21,233 bases of DNA from CAZIWX01 sp964543125. Its GTDB lineage: Bacteria; Fidelibacterota; UBA8477. Location: positions 1-21,233 of the forward strand of contig CAZIWX010000041.1 in assembly GCA_964543125.1 (NCBI GenBank). The letters are read 5' to 3'. Numbering within the stretch: position 1 is the first letter of the stretch; each line of letters starts with the position of its first letter. Below the pieces are notes generated by a model. The model ran no database searches, was not told the origin of the DNA, and saw only the letters and a list, made by a program, of their open reading frames with translations. The translations under genes and the position numbers were made by a program. Of this stretch, positions 6,044 to 12,672 are shown in pieces.

Positions 6044-6045
6044 AA

Positions 6046-6690
6046 ATGATGAAAAATCCCAAACCTCTACCACCCCATGAACCCACCATGCTTTCTTTTG
6101 CCGGGGACCTTCCCAATATCTGTTCGCTTGCAGGTTTGTTATGTGCCGTGCTTGGTATTTATTACGCTATTTTAGGCAATTTCCCGGCGGCAATAATTGG
6201 AGTTCTGTGGGCGGTTTTATTTGACTGGGCAGACGGAATCATTGCTCGAAAAACTAAGGGACGCACAGCTCACCAGCGAGCCTTTGGGAGCCAGCTTGAT
6301 TCGCTGATAGATATTGTAAGTTTCGGGGTATTCCCTGCCGTTTTTCTTTTAAGCTATGGCAAGTTCAGTCCCTGGTTCCTGCCGGGAGCTTTTCTTATTA
6401 TCGCCACCAGCGCTATCCGCTTGAGTTATTTCAACATTTTCGGTCTGAATGAAGATAAAACCTACCGGGGGCTGGCATTAGACAACGATGTTATTATTCT
6501 AACTTTTGTGTTTTTGTTTGAGGGTTTTATTGATCATACCGTTTTTTCAATCCTCCTTTATGCACTATTAATGGTACTGCTGGTGTTTAATTTAGCCCCC
6601 GTACGAACGCCTAAATTTGCCGGAAAATGGTTTTATGCTCTTGTAATCTATACCTTGGTATTGACGGTTATCTACGGTTGGATGCAGTGA
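6046..6690 (+). CDS. CDP-alcohol phosphatidyltransferase family membrane enzyme
   Basis: This 214-residue, strongly hydrophobic protein has the family motif starting at Asp60: D60WAD63G64IIAR68, then Gly81, Asp85 and Asp89 (FGSQLDSLID). The four Asp residues bind the metals that catalyse transfer of a phospho-alcohol from a CDP-activated donor. DSLIDIVSFGVFPA resembles phosphatidylserine synthase. Twelve residues separate AR and Gly, against the usual eight or nine. About six membrane helices are apparent. It starts two bases after the CobD-like stop, so coupling is likely. With the two upstream genes it would finish a pathway to an amino-alcohol phospholipid by joining a CDP-head group to diacylglycerol; phosphatidylserine synthesis from CDP-diacylglycerol is the main alternative. 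Confidence 0.88.
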   Translation: MMKNPKPLPPHEPTMLSFAGDLPNICSLAGLLCAVLGIYYAILGNFPAAIIGVLWAVLFDWADGIIARKTKGRTAHQRAFGSQLDSLIDIVSFGVFPAVFLLSYGKFSPWFLPGAFLIIATSAIRLSYFNIFGLNEDKTYRGLALDNDVIILTFVFLFEGFIDHTVFSILLYALLMVLLVFNLAPVRTPKFAGKWFYALVIYTLVLTVIYGWMQ

Positions 6691-7091
6691 CACGGCGTTA
6701 AAAAAATTAAAGTATAGTACTAATCAATTCGGATAAAAATAGAAACAAATATCAACCACTCGGGAGATATACCGAACAGTGACCTAGAGCTAATAATTTG
6801 CGGGACGGACAATTTTCTACAACCTGAATTCAACTCGTAAGGGCAACCCTGGCCGGGCAGGCTCAATGGATTTGAAAAAAAGGCAAGCTGCTGTTGTTGA
6901 AATAGAGCGCCGGAAAAACACCGGGCATTAAGTCCGGCGGTGCTCTGAATTTTCGCATTCACCGGTGACTCAACCGGCGGCCATTAATCCTGATAATGTC
7001 TCATACCGGTAATTGGTGGCATAAACCTTGCAAAAGCAGCGGCAGCATGTTGAAGCGCTTTCATAATAAAAAATACTTTCCGGAAATGACC
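6691..7091 (+). other. Non-coding leader region upstream of nuo
   Basis: Together with the promoter and short leader to its right, this makes 472 bases without a credible gene. A minus-strand frame at 6720-6962 has no family features. Contents: an A/T-rich start after the lipid cluster, a long bulged hairpin (6904-6946), and repeated short CCGG-containing pieces (for example CACCGGTG at 6960-6967). No recognisable riboswitch or housekeeping RNA motif was found. Confidence 0.5.
6904..6946 (+). terminator. Bulged hairpin, terminator-like or leader RNA element
   Basis: AGAGC (6904-6908) pairs with GCTCT (6942-6946) and GCCGGA (6909-6914) with TCCGGC (6933-6938), an 11-bp stem with a 3-base bulge and an 18-base loop. 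GAATTTT follows, a weak T tract. It could end transcripts from the lipid cluster, whose last stop is 214 bases upstream, or be part of a small RNA. Confidence 0.4.
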
Positions 7092-7120
7092 TTGAATACC
7101 CAGAAGGCCGCTTCTATATT
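7092..7120 (+). promoter_or_regulatory. Putative nuo operon promoter
   Basis: TTGAAT (7092-7097) and TATATT (7115-7120) are separated by exactly 17 bases. The -10 matches the sigma70 consensus in five of six positions and the -35 in four. Transcription would begin near 7127, about 36 bases before the nuoA ATG. Confidence 0.6.
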
Positions 7121-7162
7121 TGCGCCTTAATGATGGTAACCGGGGTAAAATAAAGAGGACTT

Positions 7163-7579
7163 ATGCACGAGCATTACGGTATCGTTTTAGCCTTTGGCAT
7201 TTTGGGTTTTAGCCTCATGTTCGTGGCCTTCATCCTTCAAAAACTAATCGGTCCTAAAAACAGCAACGAGCTGAAACTGGACACCTACGAGTGCGGCGAA
7301 CCCACCGAGGGCTCCAGTTGGGTGCAGTTTAATATCCGGTTCTATGTCGTTGCCCTGATCTTCATTGTGTTTGATGTGGAAATCGTGTTCCTCTTTCCCT
7401 GGGCGGTGGTCTTCAAAGATCTGGGCTTTATAACCTTCATCGAAGTATTTGTCTTCCTGGCAATTCTTGCCGTTGGTCTGGCCTATGTGTGGGTTAAAGG
7501 TGATCTGGAATGGGTTAAGATGAAGCTAAAATATGGCGCCGGCCGTTATTCAGCGGCCCGGTTGCACGAAACCGAATAA
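7163..7579 (+). CDS. nuoA: NADH-quinone oxidoreductase subunit A
   Basis: The 138-residue protein has three membrane helices (about residues 5-27, 62-85 and 90-112). It carries the conserved loop LDTYECGEPTEGSSWVQFNIRFY, given here as LDTYECGEP then SSWVQFNIRFY, and FDVEIVFLFPW, whose Asp and Glu are near-invariant. NuoA sits beside the quinone cavity at the junction of the membrane and peripheral arms. AAGAGGA (7153-7159) precedes the ATG closely. It is the first gene of an eleven-gene operon, 17 bases before nuoB. Confidence 0.97.
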   Translation: MHEHYGIVLAFGILGFSLMFVAFILQKLIGPKNSNELKLDTYECGEPTEGSSWVQFNIRFYVVALIFIVFDVEIVFLFPWAVVFKDLGFITFIEVFVFLAILAVGLAYVWVKGDLEWVKMKLKYGAGRYSAARLHETE

Positions 7580-7596
7580 GCCCGGAGCCCGAACTC

Positions 7597-8091
7597 ATGG
7601 GAATTTTAGAGCATAAATTTTCCGGTGATAATATCATTATCACTTCGATGGATAAACTGATCAACTGGGCGCGTTCCAGCTCGGAATGGTATTTTCAGTT
7701 CGGACTGGCTTGCTGCGCCATTGAGATGATGGCCACGGCCGCCGCCCGGCATGACCTGGAACGATTCGGCGCCATGCCCCGGTCCTCGCCGCGTCAGGCG
7801 GATGTCATGATCGTGGCCGGTACCGTGACCCTGAAGATGGCCACCCGGATCAAACGGCTGTATGAGCAGATGGCCGATCCCAAATATGTCATCTCCATGG
7901 GCAGTTGCGCCAATTCCGGTGGACCCTACTCACGGCACGGCTATCATGTGTTGAAAGGAGTGGATCAGGTCATCCCGGTGGATATTTACACCCCCGGCTG
8001 TCCGCCGCGCCCGGAAGCTTTACTGGAAGCCCTGATGCAACTACAGCAGAAAATCCGGGAAGAATCCACTTTAGCCAAAAAGGCAGGCTGA
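7597..8091 (+). CDS. nuoB: NADH-quinone oxidoreductase subunit B (N2 cluster)
   Basis: NuoB carries the terminal Fe-S cluster N2 that hands electrons to quinone. Its four ligands are all here: adjacent Cys39-Cys40 (FGLACCAIEMM), Cys104 (GSCANSGG) and Cys135 (PGCPPRPE). The loop RFGAMPRSSPRQADVMIVAGT is the usual family segment. At 164 residues it is full length. The start at 7597 matches the family N-terminus and is preceded by CCCGGAGCCC. The stop is five bases before the nuoC start. Confidence 0.97.
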   Translation: MGILEHKFSGDNIIITSMDKLINWARSSSEWYFQFGLACCAIEMMATAAARHDLERFGAMPRSSPRQADVMIVAGTVTLKMATRIKRLYEQMADPKYVISMGSCANSGGPYSRHGYHVLKGVDQVIPVDIYTPGCPPRPEALLEALMQLQQKIREESTLAKKAG

Positions 8092-8096
8092 CAACC

Positions 8097-8588
8097 GTGA
8101 CCGAAACAGAGATCTACGACCTGTTGTGTGAAAAATTCGGCGATAAAATGGTGGAATTCCGCGGTGCGGAAAAAACACCGATCGCCGTGGTCCGGCCCGG
8201 CGCCCTGCATGAGATTATGACTTTTCTCAAGACGGATGAACGGCTCCGGTTCGATTCGCTTATGTGCCTCAGCGGCTATGATATGGCGAGTGAAGAACAA
8301 CTCCTCGGTGTGGCCTACCACCTGCACGCCACGGCGCTGAATCATTATTTTGCGGTAAAGGTATTCCTGAAAAACCGTGAAAAACCCACGCTGAAATCCG
8401 TGACCGACTTGTACCGGACGGCCGATTGGCACGAACGGGAAGCTTACGATATGTTTGGGATTGCCTTCGAGGGGCATCCCAATCTCCATCGCATTCTGCT
8501 GGAGGATGACTGGGAAGGTTATCCGTTGCGCAAAGACTATGTCCAGGCTGAATTCTACCGCGGAATGAAAATCGCCAAGGAAAAATAG
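8097..8588 (+). CDS. nuoC: NADH-quinone oxidoreductase subunit C (30 kDa)
   Basis: A GTG at 8097, just after nuoB's stop, gives a 163-residue protein of normal NuoC length. The same frame is open back to 7905 but that part only shadows nuoB. The family signature stands at the C-terminal end: DWHEREAYDMFGIAFEGHP, then LHRILLEDDWEGYPLRKDY. NuoC is a peripheral-arm subunit that packs on NuoD and NuoB. It is separate from nuoD, not fused as in E. coli. A 112-base gap with no gene follows. Confidence 0.95.
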   Translation: MTETEIYDLLCEKFGDKMVEFRGAEKTPIAVVRPGALHEIMTFLKTDERLRFDSLMCLSGYDMASEEQLLGVAYHLHATALNHYFAVKVFLKNREKPTLKSVTDLYRTADWHEREAYDMFGIAFEGHPNLHRILLEDDWEGYPLRKDYVQAEFYRGMKIAKEK

Positions 8589-8700
8589 ACATCACTACCC
8601 GCCAACTCCATCTCCGTCCGGCTTTAATATTTTCCAATCGAATGACGATTATAAGTCTCGGTATCGGGAGGAACGATTTCCTGAATAAGGAGCGCGTCTG

Positions 8701-9822
8701 ATGGCCCGGTTGCATGCTGAAGAGATGATCCTGAATATGGGGCCGCAGCATCCCAGTACCCACGGGGTTCTCCGCCTGAAGTTAAAAACCGATGGTGAAA
8801 TTGTTTCTCACATCGAACCGGTCATTGGGTATTTGCACCGTTGCTTTGAAAAACACGCTGAAAATATTGAGTATCAGATGGTCACGCCGTTTACCGACCG
8901 GTGTGATTATATCGCCGCCATGAACAATGCCCATGCTTATGCCATGGCGGTGGAAAAACTTATGGATATCGAACTTCCCGAACGCGTTGAATATCTACGC
9001 ATCATTTTTGCCGAACTTCAACGCATTGTCAGCCATCTGGTGGCCGTTGGCACTTTCGGACTGGATGTGGGAGCAATTACACCCTTTATTTACTGTTTCC
9101 GTGAGCGGGAAACCATCCTGGACCTGTTTGAAATGGCCTCCGGCGCCCGGTTGCTCTACAACTATATCTGGATCGGCGGTCTGGCGCATGACATCCCACC
9201 CGGATTTGTGGAAAAAACCTACGAGTTTTTGGACTACTTCGATGATCGCATTGATGAATACAACCGTATCCTGACCGACAACAAGATTTTCATCGAACGT
9301 GCCGCCGATGTGGGCGTCATGCCGGTTGAAGTGGCCATTAATTACGGCGTCACCGGCCCGAACCTGCGCGCCTCCGGGATCGATCATGATTTACGCCGGG
9401 TTCAGCCCTATTCCATATATGATCGCTTTGAGTTTGAGACGGTTGTGGGTAAAGGCGCGATGGGCACGGTAGGCGATTGCTGGGACCGCTATTATGTACG
9501 AATCCTGGAAATGGGACAGAGTGCCAAAATTATTCGTCAGGCGTTGGATCAACTGCCGGCCGGAGGTGATGTTAAAGCGGCAATTCCGAGAAAGATTCGG
9601 CCACCCCAAGGTGAAGTTTTTTTTCGCAGTGAAAATCCCCGCGGGGAGCTGGGCTTTTATATCATCAGCGATGGGACCAGTGTGCCGTTTCGGGTGAAAA
9701 TGCGTTCACCCGCATTCAGTAACCTGAGTGTGATCAATGAAATCGGAAGCGGTTGGATGATCTCTGATGTGATCGCGATCCTGGGCAGTCTGGATATTGT
9801 TCTGGGTGAAATTGACCGTTAA
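8701..9822 (+). CDS. nuoD: NADH-quinone oxidoreductase subunit D (49 kDa)
   Basis: AAGGAG at 8687-8692 is eight bases from the ATG. The 373-residue protein has GPQHPSTHG (14-22), the quinone-site loop with conserved histidines, RCDYIAAMNNAHAYAMAVE with the likely quinone-binding Tyr, and the canonical ending DIVLGEIDR. It descends from the [NiFe]-hydrogenase large subunit but, as expected for NuoD, lacks the paired nickel-binding CxxC motifs. With NuoB it forms the quinone reduction site. The length is slightly under the usual 390-420 because the N-terminal extension is short. Start and end match the family, so it is not truncated. Confidence 0.97.
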   Translation: MARLHAEEMILNMGPQHPSTHGVLRLKLKTDGEIVSHIEPVIGYLHRCFEKHAENIEYQMVTPFTDRCDYIAAMNNAHAYAMAVEKLMDIELPERVEYLRIIFAELQRIVSHLVAVGTFGLDVGAITPFIYCFRERETILDLFEMASGARLLYNYIWIGGLAHDIPPGFVEKTYEFLDYFDDRIDEYNRILTDNKIFIERAADVGVMPVEVAINYGVTGPNLRASGIDHDLRRVQPYSIYDRFEFETVVGKGAMGTVGDCWDRYYVRILEMGQSAKIIRQALDQLPAGGDVKAAIPRKIRPPQGEVFFRSENPRGELGFYIISDGTSVPFRVKMRSPAFSNLSVINEIGSGWMISDVIAILGSLDIVLGEIDR

Positions 9823-9892
9823 ATAAAAATGAAGCGAGCCATGAGATCCATGCAGCAATTTTATAAAAAATTAGGATTGTAAAGGTATCCCC

Positions 9893-11146
9893 ATGATCGA
9901 TGCCATTGCTAACTGGATTCTGAACATTGCGGCTCTGAGCTGGGTTGGGCAAACCGGTGCGGCCATTTTGGCAATTGTTCTGGTAGGGCTTACCTTGTTC
10001 ATCTTTGTTGCCGCCAACGCCATTGTCCTGGTGTATATCGAGCGGAAAGTATCAGCCTTCATGCAGGTCCGGCTGGGTCCCATGCGCGTGGGGCCCCTGG
10101 GCAGTTTACAGACCATTGCCGACGCCTTGAAGCTGCTGTTGAAAGAGGACATTATTCCCCAATTTGCCGATCATGTTTTATTTCGTGTCGGTCCGTGGGT
10201 GATTCTCATTGCGTCCTTTATCACTTTTGCCGCTATCCCGTTCAGTCCATCCTGGGTACCGGCGGATATGAGTATCGGTTTGTTTTATGTGGTCTCGATC
10301 TCTTCAATTGTGGTGATCGGGATTGTCATGTCCGGCTGGGCTTCCAATAACAAGTGGTCGTTGTATGGCGCCATGCGTTCGGCGGCTCAGATCGTCAGTT
10401 ACGAAATCCCGGTGGGGTTATCCCTGCTGGCCGCCGTGGCGGTGGTGGGTACGCTTAATCTGCAACAAATCATCCAGGCTCAGGCCGGCGTGGGCAACCT
10501 GTTCCACTGGATTCCAATTCCGCTACCCAACTGGTTTATCTTTAGTAATCCTTTCCTTTTTCTGGCCGCCCTGGTCTATCTGACGGCCGCCACCGCGGAA
10601 ATCAACCGGACGCCGTTTGATCTTCCGGAGTCGGAATCGGAGTTGGTGGCGGGATTTATGACCGAGTATTCCGGCATTCGCTGGGCACTATTTTTCCTTT
10701 CCGAGTATGCCAACACAGCCATTGTTTCATTGTTGACCGCAATCGTGTTTCTCGGGGGTTGGCAATCGCCGTTTCCCAATATCGCGGGCGCGCGGATCGG
10801 GCTGATCGCAATCGTGATTCTGAGTGTTATCGGCACAATTTTCATTAAAACAAAAGCCAATCGGCTATCGGTTTATCCACTGGCTTCTGCGATTATCCTG
10901 GCGGTCCTGGCCTGGTTATTCCCGGCTTTTGCGGCGTGGCTGGCCAGTCCGGGTTTGATCTGGATTGCCATAAAAGCCGGAACAATCATCTTTCTCTTGA
11001 TGTGGTTTCGCTGGACCTTCCCGCGTTTGCGGGTGGATCAGCTCATGTATTTGAGTTGGAAAGTCCTGCTGCCATTGGCATTAATTAATCTTGCCGGCGT
11101 GGCCATCTGGATGTGGCTCACCGGAGCAATAAAGTTAGCGGGTTAG
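9893..11146 (+). CDS. nuoH: NADH-quinone oxidoreductase subunit H, enlarged
   Basis: NuoH links the quinone site to the proton channels. Conserved pieces are present: ERKVSAFMQVRLGPMRVGP, EINRTPFDLPESESELVAGF with the following TEYSG, and a C-terminal WFRWTFPRLRVDQLMYLSWK. At 417 residues it exceeds the usual 320-350. Most of the extra lies between FLGGWQSPF (about residue 290) and the C-terminal motif (about 367). Two added hydrophobic stretches stand there, ARIGLIAIVILSVIGTIFI and LASAIILAVLAWLFPAF. AAAGG at 9881-9885 serves the ATG. It is seven bases from nuoI; no nuoE, F or G lies between nuoD and nuoH. Confidence 0.96.
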   Translation: MIDAIANWILNIAALSWVGQTGAAILAIVLVGLTLFIFVAANAIVLVYIERKVSAFMQVRLGPMRVGPLGSLQTIADALKLLLKEDIIPQFADHVLFRVGPWVILIASFITFAAIPFSPSWVPADMSIGLFYVVSISSIVVIGIVMSGWASNNKWSLYGAMRSAAQIVSYEIPVGLSLLAAVAVVGTLNLQQIIQAQAGVGNLFHWIPIPLPNWFIFSNPFLFLAALVYLTAATAEINRTPFDLPESESELVAGFMTEYSGIRWALFFLSEYANTAIVSLLTAIVFLGGWQSPFPNIAGARIGLIAIVILSVIGTIFIKTKANRLSVYPLASAIILAVLAWLFPAFAAWLASPGLIWIAIKAGTIIFLLMWFRWTFPRLRVDQLMYLSWKVLLPLALINLAGVAIWMWLTGAIKLAG

Positions 11147-11153
11147 AGTTAAC

Positions 11154-11870
11154 ATGGGCTATTTCAGAAATATCGTCAATAGTGTTTCGACACTGGTGAC
11201 GGGTATGAAAGTCACCCTGGGTTACTTTGTCCGGGCCCGCGCGTATGTTACGCTGCAATACCCGGATGAGAAATGGCCGAATCCGGAACGTAAGATTGGT
11301 GTGGGCGAGCTGGATGCCTACAATGTGATTCGCTCTAAACTGCACGTGGACATCGATGATTGTATCGGCTGTAAAAAATGCGAGCGCGCCTGCCCGGTAA
11401 GCTGCATTACGATCGACACGCTGAAAGTGGATAAGACCGAAGATATCGGGATAACAAAAAACGGGACGCGGAAGCGATTGTTATTAGCCCGGTTTACCAT
11501 TGATATGACTGAATGCATGTATTGCGACTTGTGTACATTCCCGTGTCCGGAAGACTGTATTTACATGACACCGGACTACCGGTTTGATACACCTGATAAC
11601 CAAAAAACGAATATCACGACGACCGACCGGTGGCGCAATCGGGACTATTTGATTTACGAGTTTGCAACCCTGCCGGCCGCGGAAGTGGAAAAACGCCAAC
11701 AAGCCCTTGCCGCCGCTGCAACCGCTAAGGCCGAAGCATTGGCGCAAGCTCAAGCCGCCGCGGCCGCCAAAGCCGCAGCCGACGCTGAAACTGAATCCGC
11801 GGCCGGATCAACAACTGACGCCAATACACCGGTCAACCCGGAAAATCCGGAGGAATTATTCAATGGGTGA
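11154..11870 (+). CDS. nuoI: NADH-quinone oxidoreductase subunit I (2 x 4Fe-4S) with Ala-rich tail
   Basis: NuoI passes electrons through clusters N6a and N6b to NuoB. Both binding motifs are complete: C70IGCKKCERAC80P and C121MYCDLCTFPC131P. The N-terminal MKVTLGYFVRARAYVTLQYP is the family's membrane-contact segment. At 238 residues it is long. After the normal core ends near residue 172, a tail of about 65 residues rich in Ala, Glu, Gln and Lys follows (LAAAATAKAEALAQAQAAAA and on). It probably forms a helix and ends in a Pro/Asn-rich piece. The tail carries the ribosome binding site for nuoJ, and the last eight bases overlap the nuoJ start. Confidence 0.96.
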   Translation: MGYFRNIVNSVSTLVTGMKVTLGYFVRARAYVTLQYPDEKWPNPERKIGVGELDAYNVIRSKLHVDIDDCIGCKKCERACPVSCITIDTLKVDKTEDIGITKNGTRKRLLLARFTIDMTECMYCDLCTFPCPEDCIYMTPDYRFDTPDNQKTNITTTDRWRNRDYLIYEFATLPAAEVEKRQQALAAAATAKAEALAQAQAAAAAKAAADAETESAAGSTTDANTPVNPENPEELFNG

Positions 11871-12354
11871 ATTTGTATTCTGGGTAATTTGGATTCTAGT
11901 GGCGATATCGGGGATAATTGTGGCTTTCAGCAAAAATCTGGTCTACTCGGTATTCTCCCTGTTGGCGACTTTTGTGGGTGTGGCTGGCATCTACATTTTT
12001 CTCAATGCTGATTTTATCGCCGTTACCCAAATCGTGATCTATGTGGGCGGCATTCTGGTCCTGTTGGTATTTGGCATCATGCTTACTAACCGGATCGTGG
12101 TTGCCCGAATCACGCAATCTTCGTTTCAACGAGGATTGGGAGCTTTGGTCGTAAGTTTGCTGTTTCTGGTAATGATCCTGACAATTACAGGGCAAGTCTG
12201 GCCTTTAGCGGCAAATCCCGCTGATTTTGATTCCACGGTTGCCCAAATCGGGTCATTGCTGTTCGGAAATTATCTGATCTTGTTTGAAGTGGCTTCGGTT
12301 TTGTTGCTGGGCGCTCTGATTGGCGCGGCAACCCTGGCCCGGAAGGAGTTGTAG
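11863..12354 (+). CDS. nuoJ: NADH-quinone oxidoreductase subunit J
   Basis: The ATG at 11863 follows GGAGG (11849-11853) by nine bases and overlaps the nuoI stop as ATGGGTGA; upstream codons in this frame only shadow nuoI. The 163-residue product has five hydrophobic helices, including the conserved TM3 region FIAVTQIVIYVGGILVLLVF, which holds the pi-bulge used in coupling, and ends LIGAATLARKEL. NuoJ belongs to the E-channel part of the membrane arm. The stop is two bases before nuoK. Confidence 0.95.
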   Translation: MGEFVFWVIWILVAISGIIVAFSKNLVYSVFSLLATFVGVAGIYIFLNADFIAVTQIVIYVGGILVLLVFGIMLTNRIVVARITQSSFQRGLGALVVSLLFLVMILTITGQVWPLAANPADFDSTVAQIGSLLFGNYLILFEVASVLLLGALIGAATLARKEL

Positions 12355-12356
12355 GG

Positions 12357-12662
12357 ATGAATCATCTGGAGTCTTATCTCATCCTGAGCGCACTCCTGTT
12401 TTGTTTGGGGCTGTATGCCGTGGTCACCCGTAAAAATGGCGTGGCGATCCTCATGGGAATCGAACTGATTTTAAACGCGGCCAATATCAACTTCATCGCA
12501 TTCTCAAAATTTGTCACCCAAACGGTGGACGGCCATGTCATGGCGATCTTTATCATTATGTTGGCGGCCGCGGAAGCTGCCGTGGCCCTGGCAATCATTC
12601 TCAACCTTTATAATGATCAGGGCAATATCAACCTTGATGAAGCCAACACGTTAAAACGGTAG
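12357..12662 (+). CDS. nuoK: NADH-quinone oxidoreductase subunit K
   Basis: AAGGAG (12343-12348) inside the end of nuoJ gives the start. At 101 residues with three helices it is a textbook NuoK. The two buried glutamates of the proton path are present in GIELILNAANINFIAFS and IIMLAAAEAAVALAIIL. The family is related to MrpC of antiporters. Confidence 0.97.
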   Translation: MNHLESYLILSALLFCLGLYAVVTRKNGVAILMGIELILNAANINFIAFSKFVTQTVDGHVMAIFIIMLAAAEAAVALAIILNLYNDQGNINLDEANTLKR

Positions 12663-12672
12663 GGTCATTTTT

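Noticed and set aside
4076..6690. Phosphonate biosynthesis locus
   Set aside because: No pepM or phosphonopyruvate decarboxylase is in the window, so only the resemblance of the cytidylyltransferase and PLP pair to PntC remains.
6720..6962. 80-codon minus-strand frame upstream of nuo
   Set aside because: No start context or family resemblance, and it runs through the bulged hairpin.
7905..8096. Longer nuoC start inside nuoB
   Set aside because: The added residues only shadow nuoB in another frame; the GTG at 8097 gives normal NuoC length.
7986..8763. Long minus-strand frames over nuoB, nuoC and nuoD
   Set aside because: These are shadows of well-supported plus-strand genes, with no ribosome binding sites or known motifs.
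11662..11862. Longer nuoJ start inside nuoI
   Set aside because: The extension is a Pro/Lys-rich shadow of the NuoI tail; ATG 11863 has a good GGAGG.
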